In this document: positions 1 through 14,699 of the stretch, in pieces
Numbering within the stretch: position 1 is the first letter of the stretch
Layout of the letters: each line of letters begins with the position of its first letter
Origin: Macrotis lagotis
Taxonomy: Eukaryota; Chordata; Mammalia; Peramelemorphia; Peramelidae
Length of the DNA stretch: 64,000 nt
Assembly: GCF_037893015.1 (NCBI RefSeq)
Contig: NC_133661.1
Span: 246,275,503 to 246,339,502 of the forward strand
Reading direction: 5' to 3'
Notes under the pieces: model-generated
Database searches by the model: none
What the model was told of the DNA's origin: nothing
Seen by the model: the letters and a program-made list of their open reading frames with translations, nothing else
Position numbers and translations under genes: made by a program

Positions 1-549
1 TGGAAGGCTATCCTTACTGTATGTTACAGAGTGCCCGTGGTAAGTCCTAGCAAAAGTCCTATTTCTCCTTTCAAATATGTGGCTATAAAGCATTCTTGTT
101 CCTGAATTTGGGTCTTCCAGTCCATGTAACTTAATTCAGAAGATAGGAATGCCAAGAATTAAGTAAATATCATCGTGTTCTGTGTTTGAAATTTATTGAC
201 ACTGTTCTCCCATGAAAACTAAGGAGTAATTTCTCCTTTATACCACTGACTTCCTCATCTCAAAACTCATAGCCTAGAATTCCCATAGTAAAGATAAATG
301 TGCCTAAATCCATGCCCTTTGCTTTTCTTGGTTCTTGTTTTCTTAGAGTACATGAATCTGAATGAAAAATAATTAATGGGCATCCTATTTGACAGTAAGA
401 AATAGAAATCCCTTGCTACATAGACATTTTAGATCAGGCTCTTAGCATTGCCTTGTGACCTACACTGTTCATGAGTTCCTGAGCTGCCATTGCCCCATCA
501 ACCTCCAGGTCTCTGCTCTTACCCTTTTTTTGTTGCCACCTTCCTGCAG

Positions 550-2895
<2,346 letters not shown>

Positions 2896-5800
2896 AGCCA
2901 GAGACTGCCAGGCCTGAAAAATCCAGGAACTACATGCAGGGATGGTCAAATGGAAATAGTTCTTTGGCTGTTATGGGAAAACAGCTATGGAAGTAGCTAT
3001 TTCAGAAGATCCTGAGAAGACTCTTACACATCCAGGAGGAGCCCACCCAAGGAGAAGAATCTTTGGAATAATTTTAGCCTGTGGTTGTATGAGTCAGAAG
3101 CTCCATCTTGAACTACAGTAGCTTTGGCCATCAACAATTTTTGGTTGGGGATATTTAAGCAGTGTAATAGAACTCCTCTTACTTAGCCCCATTTGTCTGG
3201 AATTTATGCTATCTGTGAATATACAAGGGAACAAATAATGAGGGCAAAAGAAGAGGAGTGGTAGGTGCTTGCACATACATATATGTGCATACCAATATGT
3301 ATTTACAGGGAAGACTATGTAATGTATTTGTCCTTACATCTATGGAACACAGCCCAGGTGATTGGATAGTAGAATGTTGTGAATAGGAACAAAAATAATT
3401 CAGTTAGTTGCCTATTCTTTTTTTTCCAGCACTGGATTTTTATTTTGTTTTGTTTTCTGCTGGGGGTGGGGGATAAGCCTTTTTGTGGATATGATCCACT
3501 ATTGGGACCTAGGTAATTCTTCAAAAGGTTGTTGACCAGAGAAAGAGTCTCTATGGTTTTAACCTCTGCCCCAACCTTTGGGCATGTCCCAGACAGAAAA
3601 GATGGGAATTATCTTAGTTGTGATATCCTTGTTCCCACAAACCAGAGGAGAATTACAAGAAAACAAGTGCACCTAGATCACATCCTCCATCCTAGTTTCA
3701 TTCCTATTCAGTTCTGACTGCAATTGGACTACCATTTGGAAAATCACTTCAGTGGCAGCTGGGTCCTTGATTTCTTGCCTGAGCCTTTGATGTGAACTCA
3801 GTGGTCCCAGGGAATGAGGGAACCTGTGCATTTGCTATCTGCTGTTTTAGTTCCTATCTCTGATCCTTTGAGAATATTAAGCATTGCCAGATTGTTGAGA
3901 GTTACTGAATCCCATCCTTGGCTGCACTCCACCCTGAGGCCCTTTTGGCCGAAGGACACTTCCATCTGCCTGTCCTCTCCCCACTATAGAAAATCTGGCA
4001 AATGGAAGGCAAGGATAGAAGTCATACTCTTCTCACAGATGAAAGAAGGACTCTAAGTTAATCTCCTTCTTGTTAACTATAGTAGACCAGGAAGGTGGGA
4101 GGGAAAATTAATTTGAAATTTGAATTAGAGAAACACATTGGATATACTCTAGCACGTAAATGGGGAGTGCGTGGAGCATTGTGTCTATGTTCCCATTACC
4201 TGCTGCTTTTTCTTTATCTTGGCACTGTCACACTATTTTTCACACAGCTTTCACTCAATCTGGATGCCTTCTTTCTGTTACTTATTTTGTCCAACTCTTA
4301 CTGTCCCCAAAGAGTGAAGAATACTTCTATCCATCATGATCCTGAAACCACTTTTCCCCCAGAGATACGTTGCAGTTTTCTTTGTCCCTATATTGATGAT
4401 CCACAGCAAGATATCTTGATTCACTCCTCCTCTCCCCCTTCTCTCTCCCCTCCTTCCATTTGTCCCCAGTGAAAGGAAACAAAACAACCCCTGGGCTAGT
4501 ACCAAACCAAGCCAGTGCCCAGTACCTCTGTAAGGTTCTGCTCTTCCCATGCATTACTCGATATGCCTCCCTTCAATCTTGGGCACAGTTTAATGCCTCC
4601 ATGTTTAAACATGAGCCTCTGCCACACTCCACTGCTGCTTCCCCTCCTCTCCCTAGGCAGCTCTACTGACTGATGGGGTCATGGGCTCTTTGGAACATCA
4701 TTGGGAGGTGGTTGCCATGGAGATAGAGAATCGGTCCTAGGGACTGGCTGTACTGCCTGGGGCAGGGAGGAGGGCGAGGTTGTGGGCCATGCAGGGGCCT
4801 CTTAGTGGTTCAGACTGACTGTCATTAATGCTAATAGAGGAAATGTAGCAATGTCAAAATCGAGGCAGGTTGGCTAATTAGATCTGGTGCCTGATAACCT
4901 CTCCCTCTGAGCAGCTTTGGCTCTCCATACTTCCCCCAGCAGGAAGCGCTGCTTGCGTGCCCTGAGCCTGGGCTGCTTAGCTAATTGCATTTGTTGAAGG
5001 GAAGGAGAACAGAGATGGAGAATCTCAGCATACCACCACCTCAGGAAAGTCTGATTTCTTGTGAGCCAAATAATGGTACCACTGTGCCTCCTATTTAGAT
5101 GTAGGGAGCAGTGTGGGTAATCATCCATCCTTGGGTTCATGGAAGAAGACATGACCTGCCATGGGGTCCAGGAGAGGGCATCTACCTTCCTTAATTAAAG
5201 AAACTATCCTACACAGCCCAGTGGCCTCGAAAGGCTTGGAGAGGGAGGGTCTCACTTGGGATGGGGCAGTCATTTCTGCCTTGAGAATAAATAGACTAGA
5301 AGTAGTCTGAGTCAGTATACTTTGCTTCTCTTTTCTGCTCCTGGGTTTCCATGGCTTTCAGTGAGTTTTGAGCTGTTAACAGGACTTAGGTCAATTTGAA
5401 CATGATTTGAAAGCAGAACACCCTTCTTTTCAACCTCCCCCTCCTCTCACCTTTTCCAAGTGAGCATAATAAAGGTACTGGCACAAGATAAGTTTTTCAG
5501 TATTTGTAGGGGCATTGATAAATCCAGAATGCCTTGCTATATCTTATATCCTCACCACTAGAAGAACTGCTGGGTTCTTATATGCCCCACATTCTATATT
5601 TGAGGCTTCCCTCCAAGGTCCAGGCTTGAGTTCCAAAGTTCTGTTTTGTTCCTCTATTTCTCAGACAGAATGTCTTAGACAAAGGGTTGTGAGCATGAAT
5701 GACAAAAGTATCATTATATCATTACTTGTGACCCATTTATTGTGATTTATTGCTGCTGAGAAGGAAACACACCTCTGTACAAACCCTGCTTTCCAAAGGC

Positions 5801-6145
5801 AGTAATTTTGAAGCTCCTTACTATTCTTCCTCATTATCTGGATCTCTGTGAGAAGACATGCTGGTGTAGCCTTGAGGAAGTCTTGGTACTTAGTTGGAGA
5901 TGAAAATGTCTGTCTGTCTGTCTCTGTATATGAATTTAGAACAGTTTACCTAATTTTTAAAAAGGAATATACACAAAAAATATATTTCTCTCAAATTTGG
6001 GGAAATGAAAGGGAGATCAGCTCCCTTTCAGTTAAACTCTGAGTGTCTCTAAGTGTGACACCATGTTTTGTAAAAGAGCTTCTTAGCACCAGAGGCTAAT
6101 TTGGCCATCTAGTTTTGTAATAAACAACTTTTGTTTTGAAAAGTA
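2896..6145 (+). other. POMT2: POMT2 3' UTR (extent inferred)
   Basis: This is single-copy-looking sequence after the POMT2 stop, with no SINE recognised and no supported ORF. Three AATAAA hexamers on the + strand (5286, 5468, 6119) could end the transcript. The last has the best GU-rich downstream stretch, so the UTR could be 2.4 to 3.25 kb long. Confidence 0.55.
6119..6124 (+). promoter_or_regulatory. POMT2: candidate POMT2 poly(A) signal
   Basis: AATAAA followed by T/GT-rich sequence (TTTTGTTTTG, then TGTTGTTTAACTGTGTTT). Alternative upstream hexamers are at 5286-5291 and 5468-5473. Which is used cannot be decided from the sequence. Confidence 0.5.
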
Positions 6146-6149
6146 TGTT

Positions 6150-9100
6150 GTTTAACTGTGTTTATTTCTTTCAAACTTGTTCTCTTGGCCTCAGGAAAGA
6201 TTCTTGTTAGAAAAAAGAACGTAATGAGTGTGAATAACCAGTCCGTTTGTTGCTTATCTTGGGCCTAAAATATGATCCCTGCTATTACCTAGGGATTCAC
6301 CTTAGAGGAGAGTTGGGCATTGTTAATTACTTTATAATTTTTTCACTTTTCTAAGAATGAGAGAAGGAAGTAAATAAACAGGAAATACTTTACCATTCTT
6401 TCTAGCGACTCAATATTTCCCCCTCTTTAACCCAGGACAGGTATAAGAAGTACAGGTAGCTCATGGATCCCCAGGTAAATGCCTGATTATACATTTTACC
6501 TTGCTTCTTGCCTATTCATATTCAGAAAGCCTGGCAATGCTGGAATCCTAGATGAAAGTCACCTAAACTATAAACACAAGTTGATTAAGTTCATTTTAGT
6601 ATTTATTCTTTTTAGTTCACAGAACTCACTCTGGCTTTCCATTCCTAGCTTTTGCTTCTCTCCAGCAAGGCCCCCAAGTCTGTATTACTTTGACCCAGAC
6701 TGACTCATTTAAGAGAAACCATTGATTAGGTCTCAACATCCAGCGTTGATTCTAGGATATTTTTCTCATTTTAAAGATTTTATTGATGCCCCACATTTAT
6801 TTTGAGTTTTACAATTTTCCCCTAATCTTACTCCCCCCCCACCCCCACAGAAGACAATTTGCCAGTCTTTACATTGTTTCCATAATATTTTAACATTTAG
6901 CATTTTTTGTTGTAACTTTTTGTTACAACTTTTTTCAGTGCTTTAAGAGAAAATGAATCTTCAGAATTGTCTTTGCCAAAGTGTCTTCTCCCACTCATAA
7001 GCCAATGGTAGTATGACAGACTGGAGAAAAATTTCAGCATTTGTTTTCTTAATCCTTGATGTTCATAGTTACAACACTCCATGAATTCTTGTTTTGAGCA
7101 GTCTCTTTCCAGGAGCAGGAGTAGATGAGTAGTAATGAGAATGAAAATTACTACTTCTCTTGGTCCTTGGGTGGCAAATGATCCAAAAGAGTAGTGGAGA
7201 AGGAAATTAAGGAAATTAATTGAAATTAAAAAAGCCACTGCTTATCTATTTCTGTATGACCCTCAAATGAAGAATGCTTTTTATATTTTAAATTACAATA
7301 AAACTTTAGTTTAAAATGTAATAATCATTATTAACTCAGACTGAATAAAAAATAAGCAGTCCAATGGGTTATAATTTACTAACCCCTGTCCTAGAATATT
7401 CTGTTTTGCCAGAATCTGAGGCCTGGTAAAGAACTCAAAGGAAGTGGGAATGGGTATGGACAGAAACATAATTACTAGCTTCAACTAAGGTCCATATAAA
7501 AGGTCTCCAGAATTGCTTTGGTATTTGCTGTTTAACAATTTTGGAACAGCCCTAGTATTCTTGAACTTTATATTCCACTGGTTGCTGATGGTCCAGGTGA
7601 CTGGGTTTATTTAGGGATAGACAACAAAGGACTTTTATGTCCTGTTGCTCTTCCAGGTAAGATCAACTATAAGAATTTTGCTGAAATGGTTGACTTTCAT
7701 CTACGGGAGTGCTGTTGAATTACCATCATACTTTATTCCTGCCATGTAGAGGAGGAGAGTAGCAATGTGGTTTTGGAGATTGACCAATAGAGTACAAGTA
7801 GTATGATTATTATTACATTTTATGACAAGGGGAATAGCGTATTATCTTGCTATATTCTTCCCATTAGCAGGTTTTAGGTTTTAGGGCCCTGTCAACTCAA
7901 GACAATTTGGAAGAAACTCAGTCACATTCCAGACAGGATATCAGAGGAATTAATTAATGAAGAAAGGATAAAGGAATGAAATTTAGGAATTGAGAAGTAA
8001 AAGGGTCTCCCATTGGCACTCCCTCATGTGTCAGTGTTTCCTCCATCACATCACCAACTTACAGCAAACATAATAAGTACAGACTGACACAAATATAGAC
8101 TTGTTTTCTATTGCCTGTTAGGAGAGAGATATACTTGGAGAAAACTGAGCCTGGTCAAAGCCCATGGGACAGACTCATTTCTGTGGTTTAACCAAGAGAA
8201 TATAAAACACAAGTGACTTTAGAACCTATATTCTTTGTACAGAAAGACTGTATAATCCAGGGAAAAGCCACTCAGTATTGAGGCCAGCATCTGGAAAAAC
8301 AAGATAAAGGGCTGAATTTGACACCCAAGCTGCTGTTGCTGAAAAGGCCAGTATTTCATGGAATCATGAGAGGCTTTTCATATGACTATTTTGAATTGTG
8401 TTGGTGACACCACCATCTAAAATGACCTGGCAAAATACACATTTTTTTTTGTCCTGGAGATTAGGGACAAGTCCCTAGCAGGTAAATCTGTGGGTGTCTA
8501 TCAGTACAGGGGAGTTCAAGTAACCTTTAATATCCCAGACACAAGTGGTAGAGAGATGGGATTTGGCTTCAGTTCTGTTAATAAGCATCTGAAGACCTGT
8601 TCTAATTCTGCAATTCTAATTCTGCTACTGATTGTGTAATTCAATTCAATAAGCCTTCACATAGCAGGCTGAGTAGTCTGACTGTTTTCCAAGAGGTAAG
8701 AGGATGCCACTTAGGACTTTTGAGCAGAAAAGTGACTGTGTCTGACCCTGTTTTAGGTATCTTCTATTGGCAGCTGTGTGGAGGATGGATTGAAGAAGAT
8801 TTAGGGAGACCAGTTAATCCTGGACAAGTCACTTTATCTTTCTAAATCTCCATTTCCTTCTCTATAAATAAGTCTTGCACCAAAGTATCTGTGAGGTTTC
8901 TTCAGCTGTAACATTCTGTAAGTCTCTGACTTGTGGAATCCAAAGTTATTGATGGGATGCATGATCATTATCAAAGCTAACCTTATCCTGCAGAAAACAA
9001 ACTATAAAATTAAATGAATTTGTTTCTGCTGTAGACCAAATCTGGTCATGAACAGAGAAGACGACTGGGCAAGGAGCCAAGTGGTTGACTGAGAAGGGGG

Positions 9101-10325
9101 GGAGGGGCTATGGGTAAGCACCTGTGTCCATGCTGCAGCAGGACTGACCTCATAAATGGAAGGGGCAAACACTAAGTTGTGATTTTAAGGTGCTCTGGGA
9201 AGATCTCAACCTAAATTTCCACTATTAATTCATTTGCATTAAAGCATTTTAATTTTCTTAAAACTGTATTTTCCTTTGTGAGCAGAACTTATTCATTATT
9301 GTACCATCTCTAGGGTGGAGTGGAGAAAGGAAGAAAAAAAATTTCCATGATAATTTTGTTGTACAATTGAAAGGAATATCAAGTTGTACATAGTGGAATT
9401 GTAGCTTTATATACAATCATCTTTTTTTTTTAAAATATACCATGTTGTAGAAATGCTTGTTTTATTATATAATTTAATTTATCTCACAAATTAAAAATAC
9501 AATTTCTTAAAAATAATTATTGACCATTAAGATTTTGTATTGATTAGTTTCTTAGATCTTTTCTAATAGACTGAAAGGAGGAGGACTTTTCTGAGTGAGA
9601 TACAGATCAAGTAAGGAGAGACTCATAAAACAGGGAGAGGTGGGGGGAGAGAAAGGCAAAGGGCATAAATATTGCTAAGAAGGGCAGGGCTGGTTGGTTC
9701 CCAGTGTGTGGGTATATTTGAGGGAGGGGCATCAAAGTTTGATCCTGGTGCAGAATAGTTGTTAACCAAGGAGAGTGTGTACCTGTACTGCTCCAAGCCT
9801 GCCCTCACCTACCTATCTTGGGGCAGTCTGACTGTGAAGGTAGGGTGAATCAGTGGGGAGACAGTGAAAGGGGCATTGAATGAAAGCCTCCTTGATTTTC
9901 TTCTGGCTTCCCTAAATGGAGGAAATGAAGGCCAAGGAACAGATGCCCTTTAATTATAAGTGAAGGAAGCTGAGATCTGGTTGACCCACAGTCACTCAGA
10001 CCACTTCCTTTCTTCACCCCATATTTCCCCAGGTCAGGTGTCCTCAGTTCACTGCCAACTTTGGAAAGTTCAACCCCTGGCTTTCCCCAGGGGTTTGGTT
10101 TACAGATCACCCTCTATTCTCAACTAGCTGGGCTTTATGCTCCTTACCAGAAGCTCATATGACCCCCTCTACCCATTTCCCCCCTCATAGAAATGACCTT
10201 AGAGATCATCTGTTTCAATCCTCATTTTACATTTGAGAAGATGGGCTCAAAGAGTTAGGGCTAAACCCAGTCTCTACTGGTGCTCCTGTGTTCTCTCCAT
10301 TAGATCTCTCTGTCTTATTGTTCAA
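6150..10325. other. POMT2-NGB intergenic DNA, mostly unassigned
   Basis: No gene recognised. A short L1 3'-end-like piece lies at 6770-6890 and weak MIR-like sequence at about 8790-8935. The stretch 9420-9530 is very AT-rich. The short ORFs show no codon-level similarity that I recognise. Confidence 0.5.
6768..6890 (-). mobile_element. L1 3' end fragment
   Basis: Reads like the 3' tail of the L1 at 61546: TTTTGAGTTTTACAATTTTC, a C-run, then CAGTCTTTAC and TTGTTTCCAT. Heavily truncated. Confidence 0.55.
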
Positions 10326-10343
10326 GACCATGCATTTCTTTCT

Positions 10344-10485
10344 TTCTTTTTTGCAAGGCAGTGGAGTTAAGTGACTTTCCTAAATTCACAGCTAGGTAAT
10401 TATTATGTGTCTGAGGCTGGATTTGAACTCGGGTCCTCCTGACTCCAGAGCTAGTGTTCTATCTACTGCACCACCTAGTTGCTCC
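10344..10485 (-). mobile_element. WSINE1/MAR1-type SINE with 15-bp TSD
   Basis: In reverse orientation it shows GCAAGGCAGTGGAGTTAAGT, CACAGCTAGGTAATTATT and CACCACCTAGTTGCTCC. It is flanked by the perfect direct repeat CATGCATTTCTTTCT at 10329-10343 and 10486-10500, so both ends are firm. Confidence 0.9.
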
Positions 10486-10825
10486 CATGCATTTCTTTCT
10501 ACCATTTCAACTGCTTCCTCTACTCAAGAACTTTGTGGGGAATCTGATCCTTCCTTTTAAGTGTGAAGATGTCCTGACACCTTCTTTTCCTTCCCCATTG
10601 CCATCCTTTTGCCCTCTCCTCTTTCTCTTCTCTCTCAAAGTATAGAATGCCAAGACTTGGGGGAAGAGGAGGAGGAGGAGATAGAATATGATCTGAGTGG
10701 GGAGAGATCTACACATAACTTCTTTCAACTCTTTATAGGAATGGGGCAGGGTTTCAACTAAAACAAGCCATCTTTCATGTATTTGTAGCAATATAGGTTA
10801 CCTTCTTGTTAAATTCTCTAAAAGC

Positions 10826-11077
10826 ATCTAGGAGGCAAAGTAGAGAGAGGACTGGACTTGGAGTCAGAAAGACTTGAATTCAAATCCAGTCTCAGACACT
10901 AGGTGTGTGACCCTGGGCAAGTTACTTAACCCCTTTCTGCCTCAGTTTTACTCAACTGTAAAATGGGGATAATAATAGTACCTGCTTATTAGAGTTGTTT
11001 TGAGAATCAAATAAGATATTATTTGGAAAGTACTTAGCACAAGGCCTGACTTATAATAGGCACTTCATAAATTTTGT
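10826..11077 (+). mobile_element. MIR-family SINE, near full length
   Basis: It has the tRNA-like start (CTTGGAGTCAGAAAGACTTG), the core (TGTGTGACCCTGGGCAAGTT), AAAATGGGGATAATAATAGT, and the MIR-like 3' end AGGCACTTCATAAAT. Confidence 0.8.
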
Positions 11078-11270
11078 TTTTTTAACCTTCATTTCTAAAT
11101 AGGAACTAATGAATGACTACAAAAAGTACCCGAAGTCCAGAAGGTACCAAAACCCTTTTCTATTTTATAGATGATCTGTACTATGAGTGCTTAGCATTTC
11201 ATGAAGTTCAACTATCATGGTGTCCTTCTTTAGATGTGGCACCTCTTTTTTAAAAAAAAAATTATTTATT

Positions 11271-11416
11271 GGGGCAGCTAGGTGGTGTAGTGAATAGAAC
11301 ACCAACCCTGGAGTTAGGAGAACCCGAGTTCAAATCAGACCTCAGACACTTAATAATTACCTAGCTGGGTGACCTTGGGCAAGTCACTTCACTCCACTGC
11401 CTTACCAAAAAAAAAA
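11271..11416 (+). mobile_element. WSINE1/MAR1-type SINE
   Basis: Starts GGGGCAGCTAGGTGGTG and ends in an A-run. It lies tail to tail with an inverted partial copy at 11421-11500. Confidence 0.85.
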
Positions 11417-11420
11417 TCAT

Positions 11421-11500
11421 ATAAGGCAATGGAGTGAAGTGACTTGCTGAGGGTCATACAGCTAGGTAATTATTAAGTACCCAAGGCTGGATTTGAACTC
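11421..11500 (-). mobile_element. partial inverted SINE
   Basis: TAAGGCAATGGAGTGAAGTG, CAGCTAGGTAATTATTAAGT and GGATTTGAACTC mark the 3' half of the same SINE family on the other strand. Confidence 0.8.
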
Positions 11501-11599
11501 TGTGGCACCTCTTTCAATATGAGAATCTTCCTGGGAGATGCAGTTGGATTGGAGAGAGCTTTGCATTGAACTTTGAGTAAGATAATAGAATTATAGATC

Positions 11600-11725
11600 A
11601 TAGCTCTAGGGCTGAGAGACCTTGGTCCAACCACATCATTTTACAGATGAGGAAACAGACCCAGGAGATTAAGTGACTTGCCCTAGTAGAACTGGGATTT
11701 GAACTCAAAACTTGTGACTCCAACT
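11600..11725 (-). mobile_element. MIR-type SINE fragment
   Basis: CATTTTACAGATGAGGAAAC, AAGTGACTTGCCC and GGGATTTGAACTC are the reverse-strand core of a MIR. Confidence 0.7.
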
Positions 11726-12009
11726 TCAAGAAGAAAGATATCTTCCTGAGAAAAGAAAAACATGTTCCTTTTTTTGAGGTCACAAAGACAATTAATGTTA
11801 GAAAGAAGACCTGAATTTGAGTTTTCTTTTTTTTAAATTTATTTTTAAAATCAGAACAAATAAATAAATGAACAAATTAAAACAACAACAACAATAACAA
11901 CAAATCAGTTTAAGGGTTAAGGACTGAGATCAGATCCATCATAGGATCCTTCCTATCTTTTTCTCTAACCTCTTTAAAATCTGCTGTCCTAAAGTCTCTC
12001 TCTGTCCAG

Positions 12010-12425
12010 AGCCTTCTTTGTATCTCTAATGAATTCTAGGATGAGCTGGTTATTTTGCCCAAGGTTTTTGTCATTCCCGTTTTATATGTCTATCACCCTA
12101 GTTTGGATCCTCATCACCTCTCACCTGTAATATTGTAGTCATAGCTTCCTAATTGGTCTCCCTGCCACCAGTGTTGACTATCCCAGCTGCCAAATTGATA
12201 TTCTTAAAGAACAAGTCTGACCATATTAATCACTCACTCAAAAAACTGCAGTGAGTGAGACTTTAGGATAATAGAAAAACTCCTCTGTTTGGCATTTACA
12301 GCCCTTAAAAAACTGCAGTGACTGAGGCTTTAGGATAATAGACAAACTCCTCTGTTTGGCATTTACAGCCCTTCTGGCTCCAAATTATTTTCTTCAGACT
12401 AATCTCTCATCACTGTGACCAATTA
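12010..12425 (+). mobile_element. L2 LINE 3' region with an internal 66-bp tandem duplication
   Basis: Shows the L2-like series TCCTAATTGGTCTCCCTGCC, AGCTGCCAAATTGATATTCT, AACTCCTCTGTTTGGCATTT and CCCTTCTGGCTCC. The block at 12241-12306 is repeated at 12307-12373 with a few substitutions. Confidence 0.65.
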
Positions 12426-12444
12426 GAGCAAGTATTTGTTTAAT

Positions 12445-12560
12445 GCTTTAAGGTTTGAAGAAGACTTTGCAACTGTTATCTTATTTAATCCTCACAACAA
12501 CCATAGGGAGGTGCTATTATTTTCCCCATTTTGCAGATGAGGATACTGAGGTGGGGTTGG
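12445..12560 (-). mobile_element. MIR fragment
   Basis: TTATTTAATCCTCACAACAA and CCCATTTTGCAGATGAGGAT are the 3' half of a MIR in reverse. Confidence 0.7.
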
Positions 12561-12674
12561 GGAGTACAGCTAGGTGGTATTGTGAAAAGAGTGCCCCAGG
12601 CTGGATTCAGGAGGAACTGAGTTCAAATTTGACCTCAGACATTTACTAGCTGTAAATGACACTGGGCATTAACC
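12561..12674 (+). mobile_element. SINE (tRNA/MIR type), diverged
   Basis: ACAGCTAGGTGGTATTGTGA, GAGTTCAAATTTGACCTCAG and GGGCATTAACCC. Confidence 0.7.
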
Positions 12675-12687
12675 CTTGATTGCTTCA

Positions 12688-12738
12688 GATAGATGGATAG
12701 ATGATAGGTAGGTAGGTAGATAGATAGATAGATAGATA
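12688..12738. repeat. GATA/GGTA microsatellite
   Basis: Imperfect GATA repeats with a short run of GGTA in the middle. Confidence 0.9.
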
Positions 12739-12739
12739 T

Positions 12740-14370
12740 GGACAAGATGCATACATTCTGGCTTATAGAGTTAATCAGATTTATAACTTATTGAATGACT
12801 GGGTACAAAGTCTGTTGATTAATGAAATGATGTAGACCTGGAGGGAGGTCTTTAGGATTCTGTTCTTGGATGCCTTCTAGTAAGTAATCTTTATGAATGA
12901 CTTCAATGAAGACAGATGCCATGCTTTTCAACTTTAAGAATAACACAAAGGTAGGAAGGATAATTAACATACTGGATGGTAAAATCTCAGCATTTGTTGC
13001 TCTAACCCTTGAGATTCTGACAACTGATAAACCACAATGGGTTGAATCTAATAAGATCATAAAATCATAGATTTAGTACAGTGAGGAACTGAAATTATCT
13101 AATCTAATCTTCCCCATTTTGAAGATGAGAATATGAGGCACAAAAACCTCAGAAACCTACTCAAGATTCACATAAGTAATAAGTGAAAGAGCAGAAATTT
13201 GAACCAAATTTTCTGACTCAAAACATGGGATCTTTTCCATTGTACTTTGCTGTTTCCCTAATATTAAAATGTAATAAGAATAAATATAGAGCACTCTGCA
13301 CTTGTGTTTCAAAAGAAACTGTATAAGATAAAACAGGGGAAGAATGACCAGGCAATAATTCATTTAGAAAAAAATCTGGGGGTTTTAATACACTAACTAT
13401 GCAAAATTAGTCAAAAGTGTAAAATGGGTAGCCATGTTACTAATGTTGTCTTGGCAGCGTTCATAAACATCTCGTATTCATGTCTAGAATGAATGGATGA
13501 TTTAAGAACTTATTATGCTTTGATCAGAATACATATAAACCTTAAGATTCAACTATGGGCATCACATTTGAAGTAGAATGTCAACAAATTGATGTATATC
13601 TATAGGAATATGACCAGAATAGTGAGAAGAATGGGGAAAGCTTGCCATGAGACAATCAGTTAAAGAAACTGAGGGTGTTTAACCTAAAGAAGAAAAGGCT
13701 GAAGTAAGTTAAATTTGGAGTCTGGAATGGGGGTGTTCCAGTGACACTCTGTCCTGGTTCGCTTCTGGGTGCTCTATTTTAGGTAGGAAATTTATAAACT
13801 GGAGAGAGTTTGATTTGGAATTAGATTGAAAGAGTTCTAAATCCTATTGACTGCCTTTGGAACTTGGGGAAAGTTATTTAATCTATCTGGGCTTCATCCC
13901 CGCCTTTAATAAAACAAATGGGGTGTCTTTTAAGCCTTTTTTTTTTTTAGTTTTTGCAAGGCAGTGGGGTTAAGTGACTTGCCCAAGGTCACACAGCTAG
14001 GTAAATAATGCATCTGAGACTGGATTTGAACTCAGGTCCTCCTGACTCCAGGGCTGGTACTCTATCCACTGCACCACCTAGCTGCCCCCCCACTGCTCCA
14101 CCTAGCTGCCCATAAACCTTTTTCAATATGAAATATATGATCCAATGAAATTATATAAAGGCATTTTTAGGTGAATAAAAGGTCTTAGAAATTAGAGGTA
14201 TTCAAAAGTAGAGTGGTTGCCTTTGGAGACAGTATTCTCACTGGATGTCTTCCAGTGAAGGCTGATGAGGATGATACCTTGCCAGGGCTGTTATGAAGGA
14301 GAGTTCCTACGTGAGTCTGGGTTCAACTAGATGACCTCCAAGGTTTTCTGGCATTAAAATTCTATGAAGA
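12740..14370 (+). mobile_element. L3/CR1-type LINE, degraded, with SINEs inserted
   Basis: Collinear pieces match the widespread amniote CR1/L3: GGAGGGAGGTC, TTATGAATGACTTCAATGAA, AATCTGGGGGTTTTAATACA, AAACTGAGGGTGTTTAACCT. The 3' end reads TCAACTAGATGACCTCCAAG and ATTCTATGA. The middle holds a MIR-like piece (13045-13260) and a SINE (13938-14112). No intact frame. Confidence 0.65.
13938..14112 (-). mobile_element. WSINE1/MAR1-type SINE with duplicated head
   Basis: GCAAGGCAGTGGGGTTAAGT through CACCACCTAGCTGCCCCC. About 20 bp of the head (CTCCACCTAGCTGCCC) is repeated directly after it. The flanks TAAGCCTTTTT and TAAACCTTTTT look like a TSD. Confidence 0.8.
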
Positions 14371-14379
14371 TCTCAACTG

Positions 14380-14690
14380 GGAATCTGTCTAGAACAATTT
14401 ACATCTAACAAAATGAAAACTATTTGAATATGTTGAATCTTGTATTTAGATTCAAAAAATCAAAAGTATGACAGCATGAGAAACTGCCTAGTTGATTTGT
14501 TAAGAATTTAATATTTTAGTGAACTGTAAGCTCAAGATTGTCCAATCATGGAAAAACTCAGTATCCTAATATATCTGTATTTTTAGTGATAATCCTTAAA
14601 ATAGTGCAGAACAAAATTCCCATAAATCTTCCACATGGATCCAACATGATGGGGCCTTCCTCTAGATCACTCTAATGAAGAGTTCAATGA
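14380..14690 (+). mobile_element. L3/CR1 fragment (second copy)
   Basis: Weak similarity to the CR1/L3 body, for example AGTGAACTGTAAGCTCAAGA. It is placed in wrong order relative to the preceding copy, so it is a separate piece. Confidence 0.4.
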
Positions 14691-14699
14691 ATCTGTGGG

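Noticed and set aside
1-45. Possible exon end with GTAAGT at the left edge of the window
   Set aside because: The sequence before the donor-like site does not translate to remembered POMT2 sequence in any frame.
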